A stretch of 64,000 nt of DNA, from assembly GCA_035492455.1 (NCBI GenBank), contig DATJJE010000063.1:1-64000 (forward strand). Direction: 5' to 3'. Numbering within the stretch: the first letter of the stretch is position 1; every line of letters begins with the position of its first letter. The notes under the pieces were generated by a model. The model had not been told where the DNA came from. It was given only the letters and a program-made list of their open reading frames with translations, and did not search any database. The position numbers and the translations under genes were made by a program. This DNA comes from Gp6-AA40 sp035492455. Its GTDB lineage: Bacteria > Acidobacteriota > Vicinamibacteria > Vicinamibacterales > UBA2999. This document shows, piece by piece, positions 8,119 through 17,185 of this stretch.

Positions 8119-9160
8119 GCGTCTGGCCGTCATTGCCGTCTTGTTCCTTCTGGCGTTGACGGTAGCGGCGCGCGCCCAGACCTACCACATCGTCAAGCAG
8201 ACATTGCTTGGCGGTGAGGGCGGTTGGGACTACGTCACCGTCGATGCGAACGCGCACCGCATCTACGTCCCGCGTGGCACGCACGTGATGGTGCTCGACG
8301 AGCAGACGCACAAAACAGTCGCCGACATCCCGGGCATGCGGGGAATTCACGGCGTCGCCGTCGTGCCGAAGGCGAATCGCGGCTTTGTCACCGGCAACGA
8401 TCCAAAGGGCGTCATCTATGTTTTCGATTTGAAGACGAATGAAGTGACGTCGAAGATATCGACCGGCGAGGAAGACTGCGACGGGCTGTTCTATGACCCG
8501 ACGACGGATCGCGTGTACGTGCAGAACGGCGATTCGATGACGTCGACAGTGGTCGATCCCGTCGCCGCCAAAGTCGTGGGGACGATCAAATACAGTGGTC
8601 CGCTCGAGGCGGGCGTCTCCGACGGCAAGGGCACCCTGTTCGTGAACCTTGTCGACAGCGGCGAAATCGCCCAGGTGGATGCGAAGAGCCTGACGGTCAA
8701 GAACACGTTCTCGGCCAAGCCGTGCCAGCGCGGCTACGGCGCCGCGTTCGATACCGCGCATCGACGGCTGTTCGTCGCGTGTCAGGGTGCGATGCCTATC
8801 GGCGTCGTCATCAACGCGGATACGGGCAAGGTCGTGGCTTCGATGCCGATCGGCAACGGCTCTGACGGCGTCGCGTTTGACGCAGGCACCGGCGATGTCT
8901 TCTTCACCTGTCGTGATGCCGGCGATGGCAAATCGGGCATCGTCAACATCTTTCACGAGGACTCGCCTGACAAATACACCAGGGTTGCAGATGTGAAGTA
9001 CTTCTACGGGGCGAGGACGGTCGCCCTCGATCCGAAGACCCATCACATCTTCTCCGTGGGGACGACGAAGAACGATCCGGTGCCGCCGACGCCGCAGAAC
9101 AAGAACCCGCGGCCGCGTCCGGATCCCTCCACGTTCTCTATCGTGGAGGTTGGGAAATAG
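8108..9160 (+). CDS. Secreted YncE-like beta-propeller protein
   Basis: A 350-residue protein with a signal peptide (TVAARAQ). Repeated blades are visible as strand-rich segments such as HRIYVPRGTHVMVLDEQT, DRVYVQNGDSM, RRLFVACQGAMPIGVVINADTG and FDAGTGDVFFTCRDAG, typical of YVTN/YncE propellers. The start overlaps the preceding gene by 11 bases (ATG at 8108; a GTG at 8105 is also possible). The C-terminus is Pro-rich and then ends in FSIVEVGK. Its 3' end overlaps the convergent PilT-like gene by 23 bases. Ligand or partner unknown. Confidence 0.82.
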   Translation: MRSRRLAVIAVLFLLALTVAARAQTYHIVKQTLLGGEGGWDYVTVDANAHRIYVPRGTHVMVLDEQTHKTVADIPGMRGIHGVAVVPKANRGFVTGNDPKGVIYVFDLKTNEVTSKISTGEEDCDGLFYDPTTDRVYVQNGDSMTSTVVDPVAAKVVGTIKYSGPLEAGVSDGKGTLFVNLVDSGEIAQVDAKSLTVKNTFSAKPCQRGYGAAFDTAHRRLFVACQGAMPIGVVINADTGKVVASMPIGNGSDGVAFDAGTGDVFFTCRDAGDGKSGIVNIFHEDSPDKYTRVADVKYFYGARTVALDPKTHHIFSVGTTKNDPVPPTPQNKNPRPRPDPSTFSIVEVGK

Positions 9161-10286
9161 CGTCGAACTCTTCAGGATGCGGCGCGCGCAGCCGCGCTTC
9201 GTTCCTGTCGATGGCGCCGCGCTCGACGAGACGCGCCAGCGATTCCTCGAATGTGAACGACCCCGCCTTGCGTGTGATGGCGATCTCCTGATGCAGGTGC
9301 TGCAGCGCATTCTTGCGAATGTGCTGCCGCGCGCCGTAGCTCAAGATCAAAAGCTCCGCCGCGGGCACGAGCGCGCCTGAGAGTGTCGGGATCAGTGTCT
9401 GGGTCAGCACCGCAGACAACGCCATCGCCAGTTCCTGCCGCGCGGCGTTCTGCCGTTCGGCGGGAAAGCCGTCCGTAATGCGCCCGATTGCGGCGGACGC
9501 ATCCGTGGCGTGAATCGTCGCGAACACCAGATGTCCCGTTTCTGCCGCCGCAAGTGCGATGCGCATCGTTTCGGGATCGCGCATTTCGCCAACGACAATC
9601 ACGTCCGCAGCCTGCCGCATCGCCGCGCGCAATGCGGTCGGGAAATCAGGCACGTCCATGCCGATTTCGATTTGTTCGATGATGCTGCGCTGATGCGTGT
9701 GGTCGTACTCGATTGGATCTTCGACGGTGACGATGTGGCGCGCATCGCGCTCGTTGATCTCGGCGACCAGCGCCGCCACGGTCGTCGTCTTGCCTGAGCC
9801 TGTCGGCCCGGCGATGAGCACCAGCCCCCGCGTGAGTGTAGACAGCACGCCGATGTCGTGGGCGAACTGGAGATCGCCAAGCTTTGGGACGCGCAGCGGT
9901 AACGCGCGGATCGCGACAGCGGCGCGCCCGCGTTCCCGGTGGTAGTTCATGCGAAACCTGCCAAGCCCACGCACCGTGAAGGCGAGGTCGACCGCCGAGC
10001 CGTGCTGATACGCATCCTGCAGACGTGAGGAGATGAGCGGCGTGACCGCGGCTACGATGTCATCGGCGGTCAGGATTAGCTCGGACGTCGGGACGAGCCG
10101 GCCGGAGGCGCGCACGACAGGCGGAGCACCCGAGACGAGCAGCAGGTCGCTGCCCTGCAGCTCACGCAGGCGCCGAAGCCACGATTCGATCGAGCGGTGA
10201 GTTCCCGGCGCCTCCGCCACCCGTTGGGGCGCAACGAGGTTCAGCTCGGAGGCGAGATGGTCAAGATCGTCGTCGAAGTCACTCAC
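9138..10286 (-). CDS. pilT: PilT-type twitching-motility ATPase
   Basis: A 382-residue protein of the type II/IV secretion ATPase family. Walker A is GPTGSGKTT at residues 160-168. The Asp box (TVEDPIEYDH), Walker B region (DVIVVGEMRD) and His box (TGHLVFATIHATDA) follow in the usual order for PilT. The N-terminus (DLLLVSGAPPVVRASGRLVP) matches the PAS-like N-domain. PilT powers pilus retraction. No other pilus gene is visible in the window, so this may be a PilT paralogue. Its stop region overlaps the convergent propeller gene. Confidence 0.9.
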   Translation of the reverse strand: MSDFDDDLDHLASELNLVAPQRVAEAPGTHRSIESWLRRLRELQGSDLLLVSGAPPVVRASGRLVPTSELILTADDIVAAVTPLISSRLQDAYQHGSAVDLAFTVRGLGRFRMNYHRERGRAAVAIRALPLRVPKLGDLQFAHDIGVLSTLTRGLVLIAGPTGSGKTTTVAALVAEINERDARHIVTVEDPIEYDHTHQRSIIEQIEIGMDVPDFPTALRAAMRQAADVIVVGEMRDPETMRIALAAAETGHLVFATIHATDASAAIGRITDGFPAERQNAARQELAMALSAVLTQTLIPTLSGALVPAAELLILSYGARQHIRKNALQHLHQEIAITRKAGSFTFEESLARLVERGAIDRNEARLRAPHPEEFDAISQPPR

Positions 10287-10311
10287 AGGCAGGTTATCGG
10301 CTCAGAGGGTG

Positions 10312-10363
10312 TCAGGTATGAGGTATGAGGTGTCAGGCCTGATACCTGAAACCTCACACCTCA
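10312..10363. terminator. Interlocked inverted repeats upstream of the PilT-like gene
   Basis: Two perfect 8-bp pairs are interleaved rather than nested: TCAGGTAT (10312-10319) with ATACCTGA (10342-10349), and TGAGGTGT (10326-10333) with ACACCTCA (10356-10363). The block lies just downstream of the receptor gene that ends at 10374 and 26 bases before the PilT-like start. It can fold as either of two hairpins or as a pseudoknot, and most likely terminates the receptor transcript. Confidence 0.55.
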
Positions 10364-10373
10364 AACCGACCGC

Positions 10374-13286
10374 TTACCAGACGAACCGAAGCGCGACTTC
10401 TCCCTGCTGCCGTGCCTGCGCGGTGAGAATCTGTCCGAACGTCGCAGCGCGGGCGTTGCTCTGATACTGACTGCCCACCCCGCCCAGGTTCGTGCGGCCG
10501 AACAGGTTGAACACCTGACCGATCAGCTCCACCCTGCGGCCGCCACCCAGATTGATCGCCTTGCTGCCACGGATGTCGAAGCGGTACAACGTGTTGCTAT
10601 CGATTTGGCTCGCAGGCAGCGCGGGCAGGCTGAGCGTCGCCCGATAGGCATTCACCGCTGCCATCATCGCTTCGTTGTCGCGGTTGCCCATGTCCTTCGT
10701 CGTGCCCGGGACGTAATCGGTGTTTTGGCCGTCTGCGTTCAGATCGGTGCCGGCGCGTGCGCTGAATGGCGTCGACGTGCGGAAGTTGAAGATCGTTCCG
10801 ATGACGACGTCGGACGGCAGCTGGAACGCATCGCTGATCACCAGCGCATGACGACGGTCGCTCGGCAGAGGACCGAGGTCGTACTCCGGATGGTAATAGT
10901 CGGTAATGGTGCCGCCCTGATTGATGCCGACCAGATCGGGCGAGCCGTAGTTGCCGTCCTGCTTCGCCAACGTGTACGAGATCTGATACTGATAGCGGTG
11001 CGAGAGCCGCTTCTCCAGCCGGACGAGCAGCGCTTTATAAGTCCAGTCACCGATGGGATCGGTCGAAAGAATCTGTCCCCATTCAGGCAGCGGCCGCACG
11101 CCGTTTTTCGGAGTGTTGATGTTCTCCACGGTGAAGTAGTCGGTGGCTTTCTGATAGACGCCGTCCACGTTAACCGCAGTGTCCGAGAGCAGCTGCTGCG
11201 AGAAGCCCGCCGTATAGGTGTTGACCGGCGCGTTGACCAGATCGTTGCTGAGGATGTTGATGTTTGGCGGCGCAGTTGACGCGAACGACGCCGGGTCGCG
11301 CCCCTGATACGGATCGGGGTAGGTTGGATTGTTGATGATGATGCTGTTCTGCTTGAGCGCGGTGATCTCGCTGCCCTGCGTCGCATTGGTCACGTTCGTG
11401 TAGACCAGACCGTAACCGCCACGCACGACCAGCCTGCCGTTCTTCCTCACGTCCCATGCGAGGCCCAAACGCGGACCGACGTTGTTCTTGTCGCCGCGCG
11501 ACCCGAAGTCGACGTAGGGCAGCGGACGCGGGTACTCCGCCTGCGTGTGATGTTCATCCCAGACGCCGGTCTGGATGTCGTAGCGCAATCCAAGGTTGAA
11601 TGTCAGACCCGCGACCGGTTTCCATTCATCCGAGACGTACGCTGCGTAGGTGTGGCTGACGATGTCGCGGTAGACATTTGGGAAGGCAGCGGTGAACTGT
11701 GTCGCGCCGCTCAGCGAGTTGAAGTTGAAGTTCGGGTCGGTTGGGTTGAAGAACTGATCGCGGCCGAACGTCCACGTCCCCGGATTGCTCGCGGCCCACT
11801 CGTGCGTCGGGAAGTACTGGATGCTGCCGCCGACCTTCCAATTGTGATTGCCGGTGCTGATCGACAGCGTTTCCTGCGCTTCAGTGAAGGTCGTCATGGT
11901 GCCAGTTCGACATGGCCACAAACACTGGTTGCCGCCCCACGTGACACTCGGGAACCGGTACTGCGCCGTGCCGATGTACTGTCCGGCGCCGAGCGACACC
12001 GGCATCGTCACGACCGAGTGCAGCACGTTCGCCGGCGTGTAGTCCTGGTTCATGTAGTTGCGGTCGGAGGCGGTGGCGCGCATGAAGTAGAACTCGTTCA
12101 GCACGCGATTCGAGATGACCCACGTATGTCCGAGGGCGTGCATGTCGCGCGGAATCAGGTTGTCGAGATTGCTGAAGGACGAGGCCGTGCCGCCGCAGTT
12201 GCTGCAGAAAAATTCGGTGTGCTGGTTGATGTAGCGGTAGAAGAAGTTCTGCTTCGAGTTCATCTGGTAGTCGCCACGGACGAACTCGATGTTCGTAAAG
12301 GAACCGCCTTCGTAGCTGCCGGCCAGCGTCGGGTAGAACTGCAGCGGCGCCGGCACGGTGAAGAACGCGTGCTCGCGGGTGCGTTCGAACGTGCCGAAGT
12401 AGTGCAGCTTGTTCCTGATGATCGGACCGCCGACGGCAAAGCCGTACTGGTTCCGCTTGTAGCGCGGGTCGGCGCGGCCCGCATCGATCTGCTGCTGCGT
12501 GAAGATGTCGTTCCGTTGCATCTTCTGGTTGCGGAAGAACTCGAACGCCTCACCGTGCAGATCGTTGGTGCCACTCTTGGTGACGATGTTCACGACGCCA
12601 CCGACGCGTTGGCCGTATTGCGCCGGCAGCTGCGTGGTGTGCACCGCGAATTCACGAATCGCCGCTTCGGGGATGTCGTGGCGCTGCTCGCCGCTCTTGT
12701 TCACCGAGTTCGAGAGGCCATCGACCAGATAGGTCGTCGCGCTTGTCGTCACGCTGGCGCCGACGTTGGTCGCGTTGCGCTTGGCGCGCGTCGTATCGAC
12801 ACCGACGCCGGGCAGCAGCAGCGACAGCGACAGCGCCGTGCGGTCTTGTACAGGCAGCGTCGCAATCTGCTCGGAGGTAACGACTGTCGCCACCTCAGTC
12901 TTGGTCGCTTCAACGATCGGCGCTTCGCCCGTCACGGTCACCGATTCCTGCAGCGTCGAGAGCGCCAGCTGGAAATCGCGCGTGTAGTCCTGACCGATCT
13001 GGAGCGTGATGTCCTTCACCGCCACCATCTGGAAGCCAGGCAGTTCGGTGGTGAGGTTGTAGCGGCCCGGGTTCAAGCCGGCAACGCGGTACTTGCCGTC
13101 GGCTTCGGTAACGCTCGTACGAACCACGCCACTTTCAGCGTTCTGGACGGTGAGCGTCACGCCGGGCAGCACGCCGCCCTGCGCATCGGTGATGGTTCCG
13201 GAGATAGAGGCGCTCGCCGCCTGGGCGAACACCGGTGAGACCGAGGCAAGGAGCACCCCGGTAAAGAGAACGACGGTTTTCAGCAT
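10374..13286 (-). CDS. Oar-like TonB-dependent receptor, paralogue A
   Basis: A 970-residue outer-membrane protein with a signal peptide (SPVFAQ). Residues about 25-105 form a carboxypeptidase-regulatory-like domain (ISGTITDAQGGVLPGVTLTV, DGKYRVAGLNPGRYNL). A TonB plug follows (TTYLVDGLSN, GGVVNIVTKSGTNDLHG) and then a long beta-barrel ending in an aromatic residue (ALRFVW). Two extracellular-type Cys motifs stand out, FFCSNCGG and QCLWPC. The ligand is unknown; Oar-like receptors are proposed to import large substrates or act in secretion. It lies next to a close paralogue at 13414-16386. An operator-like dyad sits just upstream of the start. Confidence 0.92.
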   Translation of the reverse strand: MLKTVVLFTGVLLASVSPVFAQAASASISGTITDAQGGVLPGVTLTVQNAESGVVRTSVTEADGKYRVAGLNPGRYNLTTELPGFQMVAVKDITLQIGQDYTRDFQLALSTLQESVTVTGEAPIVEATKTEVATVVTSEQIATLPVQDRTALSLSLLLPGVGVDTTRAKRNATNVGASVTTSATTYLVDGLSNSVNKSGEQRHDIPEAAIREFAVHTTQLPAQYGQRVGGVVNIVTKSGTNDLHGEAFEFFRNQKMQRNDIFTQQQIDAGRADPRYKRNQYGFAVGGPIIRNKLHYFGTFERTREHAFFTVPAPLQFYPTLAGSYEGGSFTNIEFVRGDYQMNSKQNFFYRYINQHTEFFCSNCGGTASSFSNLDNLIPRDMHALGHTWVISNRVLNEFYFMRATASDRNYMNQDYTPANVLHSVVTMPVSLGAGQYIGTAQYRFPSVTWGGNQCLWPCRTGTMTTFTEAQETLSISTGNHNWKVGGSIQYFPTHEWAASNPGTWTFGRDQFFNPTDPNFNFNSLSGATQFTAAFPNVYRDIVSHTYAAYVSDEWKPVAGLTFNLGLRYDIQTGVWDEHHTQAEYPRPLPYVDFGSRGDKNNVGPRLGLAWDVRKNGRLVVRGGYGLVYTNVTNATQGSEITALKQNSIIINNPTYPDPYQGRDPASFASTAPPNINILSNDLVNAPVNTYTAGFSQQLLSDTAVNVDGVYQKATDYFTVENINTPKNGVRPLPEWGQILSTDPIGDWTYKALLVRLEKRLSHRYQYQISYTLAKQDGNYGSPDLVGINQGGTITDYYHPEYDLGPLPSDRRHALVISDAFQLPSDVVIGTIFNFRTSTPFSARAGTDLNADGQNTDYVPGTTKDMGNRDNEAMMAAVNAYRATLSLPALPASQIDSNTLYRFDIRGSKAINLGGGRRVELIGQVFNLFGRTNLGGVGSQYQSNARAATFGQILTAQARQQGEVALRFVW

Positions 13287-13292
13287 GGCGAG

Positions 13293-13316
13293 AACCTACA
13301 GGTGAGCTTGTAGGTT
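13293..13316. promoter_or_regulatory. Operator-like dyad in front of receptor A
   Basis: AACCTACA at 13293-13300 and TGTAGGTT at 13309-13316 form a perfect 8-bp dyad with an 8-base spacer, 7 bases from the start codon on the minus strand. It contains TACA and TGTA half-sites like those of BlaI/CopY-type repressors. The position would block translation initiation or transcription. The neighbouring paralogue lacks it. Confidence 0.5.
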
Positions 13317-13353
13317 GTCAACGGGACGAAAGGAGGGAGAAGGAGTTCAGGGA

Positions 13354-13396
13354 CTGGGGACCGCGGACTGGTTTTTAACCAGCCCCTAGTCCCCAG
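13354..13396 (-). terminator. Nested hairpin terminator of receptor B
   Basis: CTGGGGAC (13354-13361) pairs with GTCCCCAG (13389-13396), and inside it CTGGTT (13368-13373) pairs with AACCAG (13377-13382) around a TTT loop. It lies directly after the stop of the receptor gene ending at 13414, on its transcribed side. This is a plausible rho-independent-like terminator, though without a clear U-run. Confidence 0.6.
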
Positions 13397-13413
13397 CACC
13401 TAATCCCTGCCGA

Positions 13414-16386
13414 TCAGAACGTCAGCCGAACCGCGACTTCGCCTTGCTGCTTCGGCTGCGCGGACAGGATGCGGCCGAAGTCCGCCGAGCGGGCGCTCGT
13501 GACGTAGCTGCCGCCGACGCCGCCAAGGTTGGTGCGTCCGAGCAGGTTGAACACCTGGCCGATGACTTCGACCTTGCGGCCGCCGCCAAGCTGCACGGCC
13601 TTGCTGACGCGCATGTCGAGCCGCGCGAAGGTGTTCTTGTCGATCTGGCTGTCCGGGATTGCGGGCAGATTCAGCGTCCCACGATACGCGTTCACGGCCG
13701 CAAGCATGGAGGAGTTGTCGCGATTCCCCATGTTTTTGGTCGTGCCCGGTACGTAGTCGGTGTTGCTGCCGTCGCCGTTCAGATCAACGCCCGCGCGCGC
13801 GCTGAACGGACTCGCTGTGCGGAAGTTGAAGATGGTCCCGAGGACGACGTCGTACGGCAGCTGGAAGGCGTCGCTGACCACGAGCGCGTGGCGCCGGTCG
13901 CTCGACTGCGGACCTTGGTCCAGACCCCTGTTGTAGATGTCGGTGATGGTGCCGCCCTGTGCGATGCCCACCGTGTCAGCGGATCCGTAGTTACTGTCCT
14001 GCTTGGACAGTGTGTATGACACCTGGTACTGATACCGATGCGACAGCCGCTTCTCGAGACGGACGAGCAGCGCCTTGTAGGTCCACTCGCCAATCGGATC
14101 GGTCGAAACGATCTGTCCCCAATCAGCCAGCGGACGCACGGCCGGGTTCGCAACGACCCCCAGCGCCGCCTGCTGCGGAGAATTGATGTTCTGGTTGGTC
14201 GGCCAGTTGTTCGCCTTCTGGTAGACGCCGTCGATGTTGATGGCGGTGTCCTCCATCAGCTGACGCGAGCCGCCCAGCGTGTAGGTATTCACCGGCGCGT
14301 TGACCAGATTGTTGTTCAGGATGTTGATGTTCGGCGGCGCCGTGGAAGCGAAGCTCGCCGGATCGCGACCCTGATATGGATCGGGATAGCTAGGGTTGTT
14401 GATGATGATGTTGTTTTGCTTCAGGGCTGTGATTTCGTTGCCCTGCGTCGCGTTCGTGATGTTGTTGAACACCAGGCCATAACCGCCGCGCACAACCGTG
14501 CGGCCATCTTTCGCGACGTCCCACGCAAAACCCGCGCGTGGACCGAGGTTGTTCCAGTCGCCGCGCGCCGCGAAGTCGACATAAGGCAGCGGACGCGGGT
14601 ACTCGGCCTGCGTGTGGTCTTCGTTCCATATACCGGTTTGCCAGTCATAGCGGAGGCCGAGGTTCAACGTCAGCCCCGTCGTCGGCTTCCACTCGTCGGA
14701 AACATACGCCGCGTACGTGTGGTTGACGATGTCACGGTAGACGTTGGGGAACGACGCCGTGAACTGCGTCGGCGCCGTCAGCGACGCGAAGCTGAAGCTC
14801 GGGTTCAGCGGATCGAAGAACTGATCGCGGCTGAACGTCCACGTGCCGGGATTGCTCGCCGCCCACTCGTGCGTCGGGAAGTACTGCACGCTGCCACCGA
14901 ACTTCCAGTTGTGGTTGCCGGCGGTGAGCGACAGCGTTTCCTGCGCTTCCGTGAACGTGGTCATCGTGCCGGTGCGGCAGGGCCACAGGCACTGCTGGCC
15001 GCCCCACTGCAGGGTGGGGAAGCGATATTGCTGCGTGCCGATGTACTGCCCGCCGCCGAGCGACGCCGGCATGGTCACGACGTTGCTCAGCACGCTGGGC
15101 GGCGTGAAGTCCTGGTTCATGTAGTTGCGATCCGATGCGGTCGCGCGCATGAAGTAGAACTCGTTCAGCATCCGGTTCGACAGCACCCACGTATGACCGA
15201 GGGCGTGCATGTCGCGCGGAATCAGGTTGTCGAGCGAGCTGAACGACGCGTTGATGCCGCCGCAGCCGCTGCAGAAGAACTCGGTGTGCTGATTGATGTA
15301 GCGGTAGAAGAGATTCTGCTTCGTGTTGATCTGGTAATCGCCGCGGCCGAAGAAGATGTTCGTGAACGAGCCGCCCTCGTACGATCCGGCGAGCGACGGA
15401 TAGAACTGCACCGGCGCGTTCACCGTGAAGAAGGCGTGCTCGCGCGTCCGCTCGACGCTGCCGAAATAATGAAGCTTGTTCTTGATGATCGGACCGCCGA
15501 GCGACCCGCCGAACTGGTTCCGCTTGTAGCGCGGGTCGGCGCGGCCGGCGTCGATCTGCCGCTGCGTGAAGATGTCGTTGCTCGTCATCTGCTGGTTGCG
15601 GAAGAACTCGAACGCGTCGCCGTGCAGATCGTTGGTGCCGCTCTTGGTGACGATGTTCACGACGCCGCCGGCGCGCTGTCCGTACTGCGCGGGGACCTGC
15701 GTGGTGTGCACCGAGAACTCACGGATCGCCGATTCGGGAATGTCGTGGCGCTGCTCGCCGCTTTTGGCGACCGCGTTCGACAGACCGTCGACCAGATACG
15801 TGGTGCCGCTCGTCGTGACGCCCGCGCCGACATTGGTCGCGTTGCGTTTCGGGCGCGTGACGTCCACGCTCGTGCCCGGCAGCAGCAGCGACAGCGACAG
15901 CGCGGTGCGGTCCTGCACTGGCAGCGTCGCAATCTGCTCGGCGGTGACAACGGTCGCGACCTCAGTCTTCGTCGACTCGACGATCGGGGCCTCGCCGGTA
16001 ACAGTCACGTTCTCCTGCAGCGTCGAGAGACCTAGTTGAAAGTCGCGCGTGTACTCCTGGCCAATGACCAGGGTGATGTCCTTCACTGCAACCGTTTGAA
16101 AGCCGGGGAGCTCCGCCGTCAGGTTGTAACGGCCGGGCGCGAGGCCTTGAACACGATACTTGCCGTCCGCTTCGGTAACCGCCGTGCGGACCGTGCCACT
16201 TTCCGCGTTGGTGACGGTGACGGTAACGCCGGGAAGAACGCCTGCCTGGGTATCAGTAATGGTGCCTGCAATGACCGCGCTCGCCGCCTGTGCACGCGCG
16301 GGGACCGCATGCCCCAGCTGAAATGCGACGACGAGCGCCGCCAGCTGGAAAATGCCGGCCCGAATCGGGGAAACGCTACGAAACAT
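13414..16386 (-). CDS. Oar-like TonB-dependent receptor, paralogue B
   Basis: A 990-residue receptor with the same layout as its neighbour: signal peptide, carboxypeptidase-regulatory-like domain, TonB plug and beta-barrel. The open frame extends to 16452, but the ATG at 16386 has AAGGAG in front and begins the signal peptide, so I start there. Much of the protein is near-identical to paralogue A (for example YQGRDPASFASTAPPNINIL and TYAAYVSDEWKP), showing a tandem duplication. It keeps the two Cys motifs (FFCSGCGG, QCLWPC). The central barrel has an extra stretch (NSPQQAALGVVANPAV) absent from A. Ligand unknown. Confidence 0.92.
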   Translation of the reverse strand: MFRSVSPIRAGIFQLAALVVAFQLGHAVPARAQAASAVIAGTITDTQAGVLPGVTVTVTNAESGTVRTAVTEADGKYRVQGLAPGRYNLTAELPGFQTVAVKDITLVIGQEYTRDFQLGLSTLQENVTVTGEAPIVESTKTEVATVVTAEQIATLPVQDRTALSLSLLLPGTSVDVTRPKRNATNVGAGVTTSGTTYLVDGLSNAVAKSGEQRHDIPESAIREFSVHTTQVPAQYGQRAGGVVNIVTKSGTNDLHGDAFEFFRNQQMTSNDIFTQRQIDAGRADPRYKRNQFGGSLGGPIIKNKLHYFGSVERTREHAFFTVNAPVQFYPSLAGSYEGGSFTNIFFGRGDYQINTKQNLFYRYINQHTEFFCSGCGGINASFSSLDNLIPRDMHALGHTWVLSNRMLNEFYFMRATASDRNYMNQDFTPPSVLSNVVTMPASLGGGQYIGTQQYRFPTLQWGGQQCLWPCRTGTMTTFTEAQETLSLTAGNHNWKFGGSVQYFPTHEWAASNPGTWTFSRDQFFDPLNPSFSFASLTAPTQFTASFPNVYRDIVNHTYAAYVSDEWKPTTGLTLNLGLRYDWQTGIWNEDHTQAEYPRPLPYVDFAARGDWNNLGPRAGFAWDVAKDGRTVVRGGYGLVFNNITNATQGNEITALKQNNIIINNPSYPDPYQGRDPASFASTAPPNINILNNNLVNAPVNTYTLGGSRQLMEDTAINIDGVYQKANNWPTNQNINSPQQAALGVVANPAVRPLADWGQIVSTDPIGEWTYKALLVRLEKRLSHRYQYQVSYTLSKQDSNYGSADTVGIAQGGTITDIYNRGLDQGPQSSDRRHALVVSDAFQLPYDVVLGTIFNFRTASPFSARAGVDLNGDGSNTDYVPGTTKNMGNRDNSSMLAAVNAYRGTLNLPAIPDSQIDKNTFARLDMRVSKAVQLGGGRKVEVIGQVFNLLGRTNLGGVGGSYVTSARSADFGRILSAQPKQQGEVAVRLTF

Positions 16387-16397
16387 CTGGACTCCTT

Positions 16398-16419
16398 GGC
16401 GGACGCGACAAGGTCCGCC
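16398..16419 (-). promoter_or_regulatory. Leader hairpin of receptor B
   Basis: GGCGGAC (16398-16404) and GTCCGCC (16413-16419) form a perfect 7-bp stem 11 bases upstream of the start codon on the minus strand, just before the Shine-Dalgarno. It may modulate translation. The rest of the 196-base divergent gap up to 16583 holds no other structure that I can see. Confidence 0.45.
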
Positions 16420-16582
16420 CTGCTCTGTGTCGTGTGGATCCTTGAAAACCAATGGGACCGGCAGGGGAGTTCACGCACCATGCCAGCACTTTCGCCATTG
16501 AAATGTTGTCAGGGCAACGAGTTAGCGGTAGATTTCGCCGTGCGGCGCTTGGGCCGATCCAACAAGTCTTAGGCTGAATCCA

Positions 16583-17173
16583 ATGGGACGAATGCTTGTC
16601 GCGATCGCTTTGTTGATCAGCGCGCAGTACTCCGCGGTTGCACCCCCGGAACACTGGGCGCTGCACTCGATGATTCCTGTTTGGATCGATCGTCAGAATC
16701 TGCCGCCGCGAGGCGACGAGCTCGTCGCGCGGGCGATGAACACGTGGACCACAGCAGGCAACGGTGCGTTCACGCTGCGGCGAACGTTGCTGGCGAACGA
16801 CGTGGGCATCCGTATTTACTTCAACGGGGCGGGCGGCAACTATGGCGAGACGCGGCCGCACATCACCGCGAACGGTCTGATCGACGCCGCCATCGTCAAC
16901 ATCGCGGCGGATGCGCCGATTGAGGTCGATCCGCTGACGCGCGACATCATCGTCTACCTGACGGCGCTGCACGAGCTCGGACACGCGCTCGGCCTCGAGC
17001 ACACGCGCAACTTCGACGACATCATGTATCTGTTCCGCCAGCCGGGCGACGGCCCGCGTTACTTCGGCAACTATAGGAAGCTGCTGCGATCGGCGGACGA
17101 CATCGGCAGCACGGCCGCGACGGGGCTTTCGGCGTACGATGTCCAGACCCTTCGAGCGCTGTATGCTCGGTGA
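16583..17173 (+). CDS. Matrixin-type zinc metalloprotease
   Basis: A 196-residue secreted protein. The zinc motif of metzincins is complete: H130-E131-L-G-H134-A-L-G-L-E-H140, with the Met-turn at M148 in DIMY. The N-terminus (MGRMLVAIALLISAQYSA) is a short signal peptide, and PVWID with WTTAGNGAFTL resembles the start of a matrixin catalytic domain. There is no obvious propeptide cysteine switch. It is likely an extracytoplasmic protease. The gene is divergent from receptor B, and its stop lies next to the repeat tract at 17186-17452. Confidence 0.85.
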   Translation: MGRMLVAIALLISAQYSAVAPPEHWALHSMIPVWIDRQNLPPRGDELVARAMNTWTTAGNGAFTLRRTLLANDVGIRIYFNGAGGNYGETRPHITANGLIDAAIVNIAADAPIEVDPLTRDIIVYLTALHELGHALGLEHTRNFDDIMYLFRQPGDGPRYFGNYRKLLRSADDIGSTAATGLSAYDVQTLRALYAR

Positions 17174-17185
17174 CTGAAAGGCGAC

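Noticed and set aside
9138..9160. Frameshift suspected where the propeller and PilT-like genes overlap
   Set aside because: Both proteins end naturally; a 23-base convergent overlap is unremarkable.
9161..9177. Third copy of the GAACTCTTCAGG promoter-like element
   Set aside because: Only part of the core matches, the CCTGAC block is missing, and it lies inside the PilT-like coding region.
11547..16035. Long plus-strand open frames (about 560 and 665 codons) opposite the two receptors
   Set aside because: They lie antisense to clear TonB receptor genes and have Arg/Val/His-rich composition typical of shadow frames in high-GC DNA.
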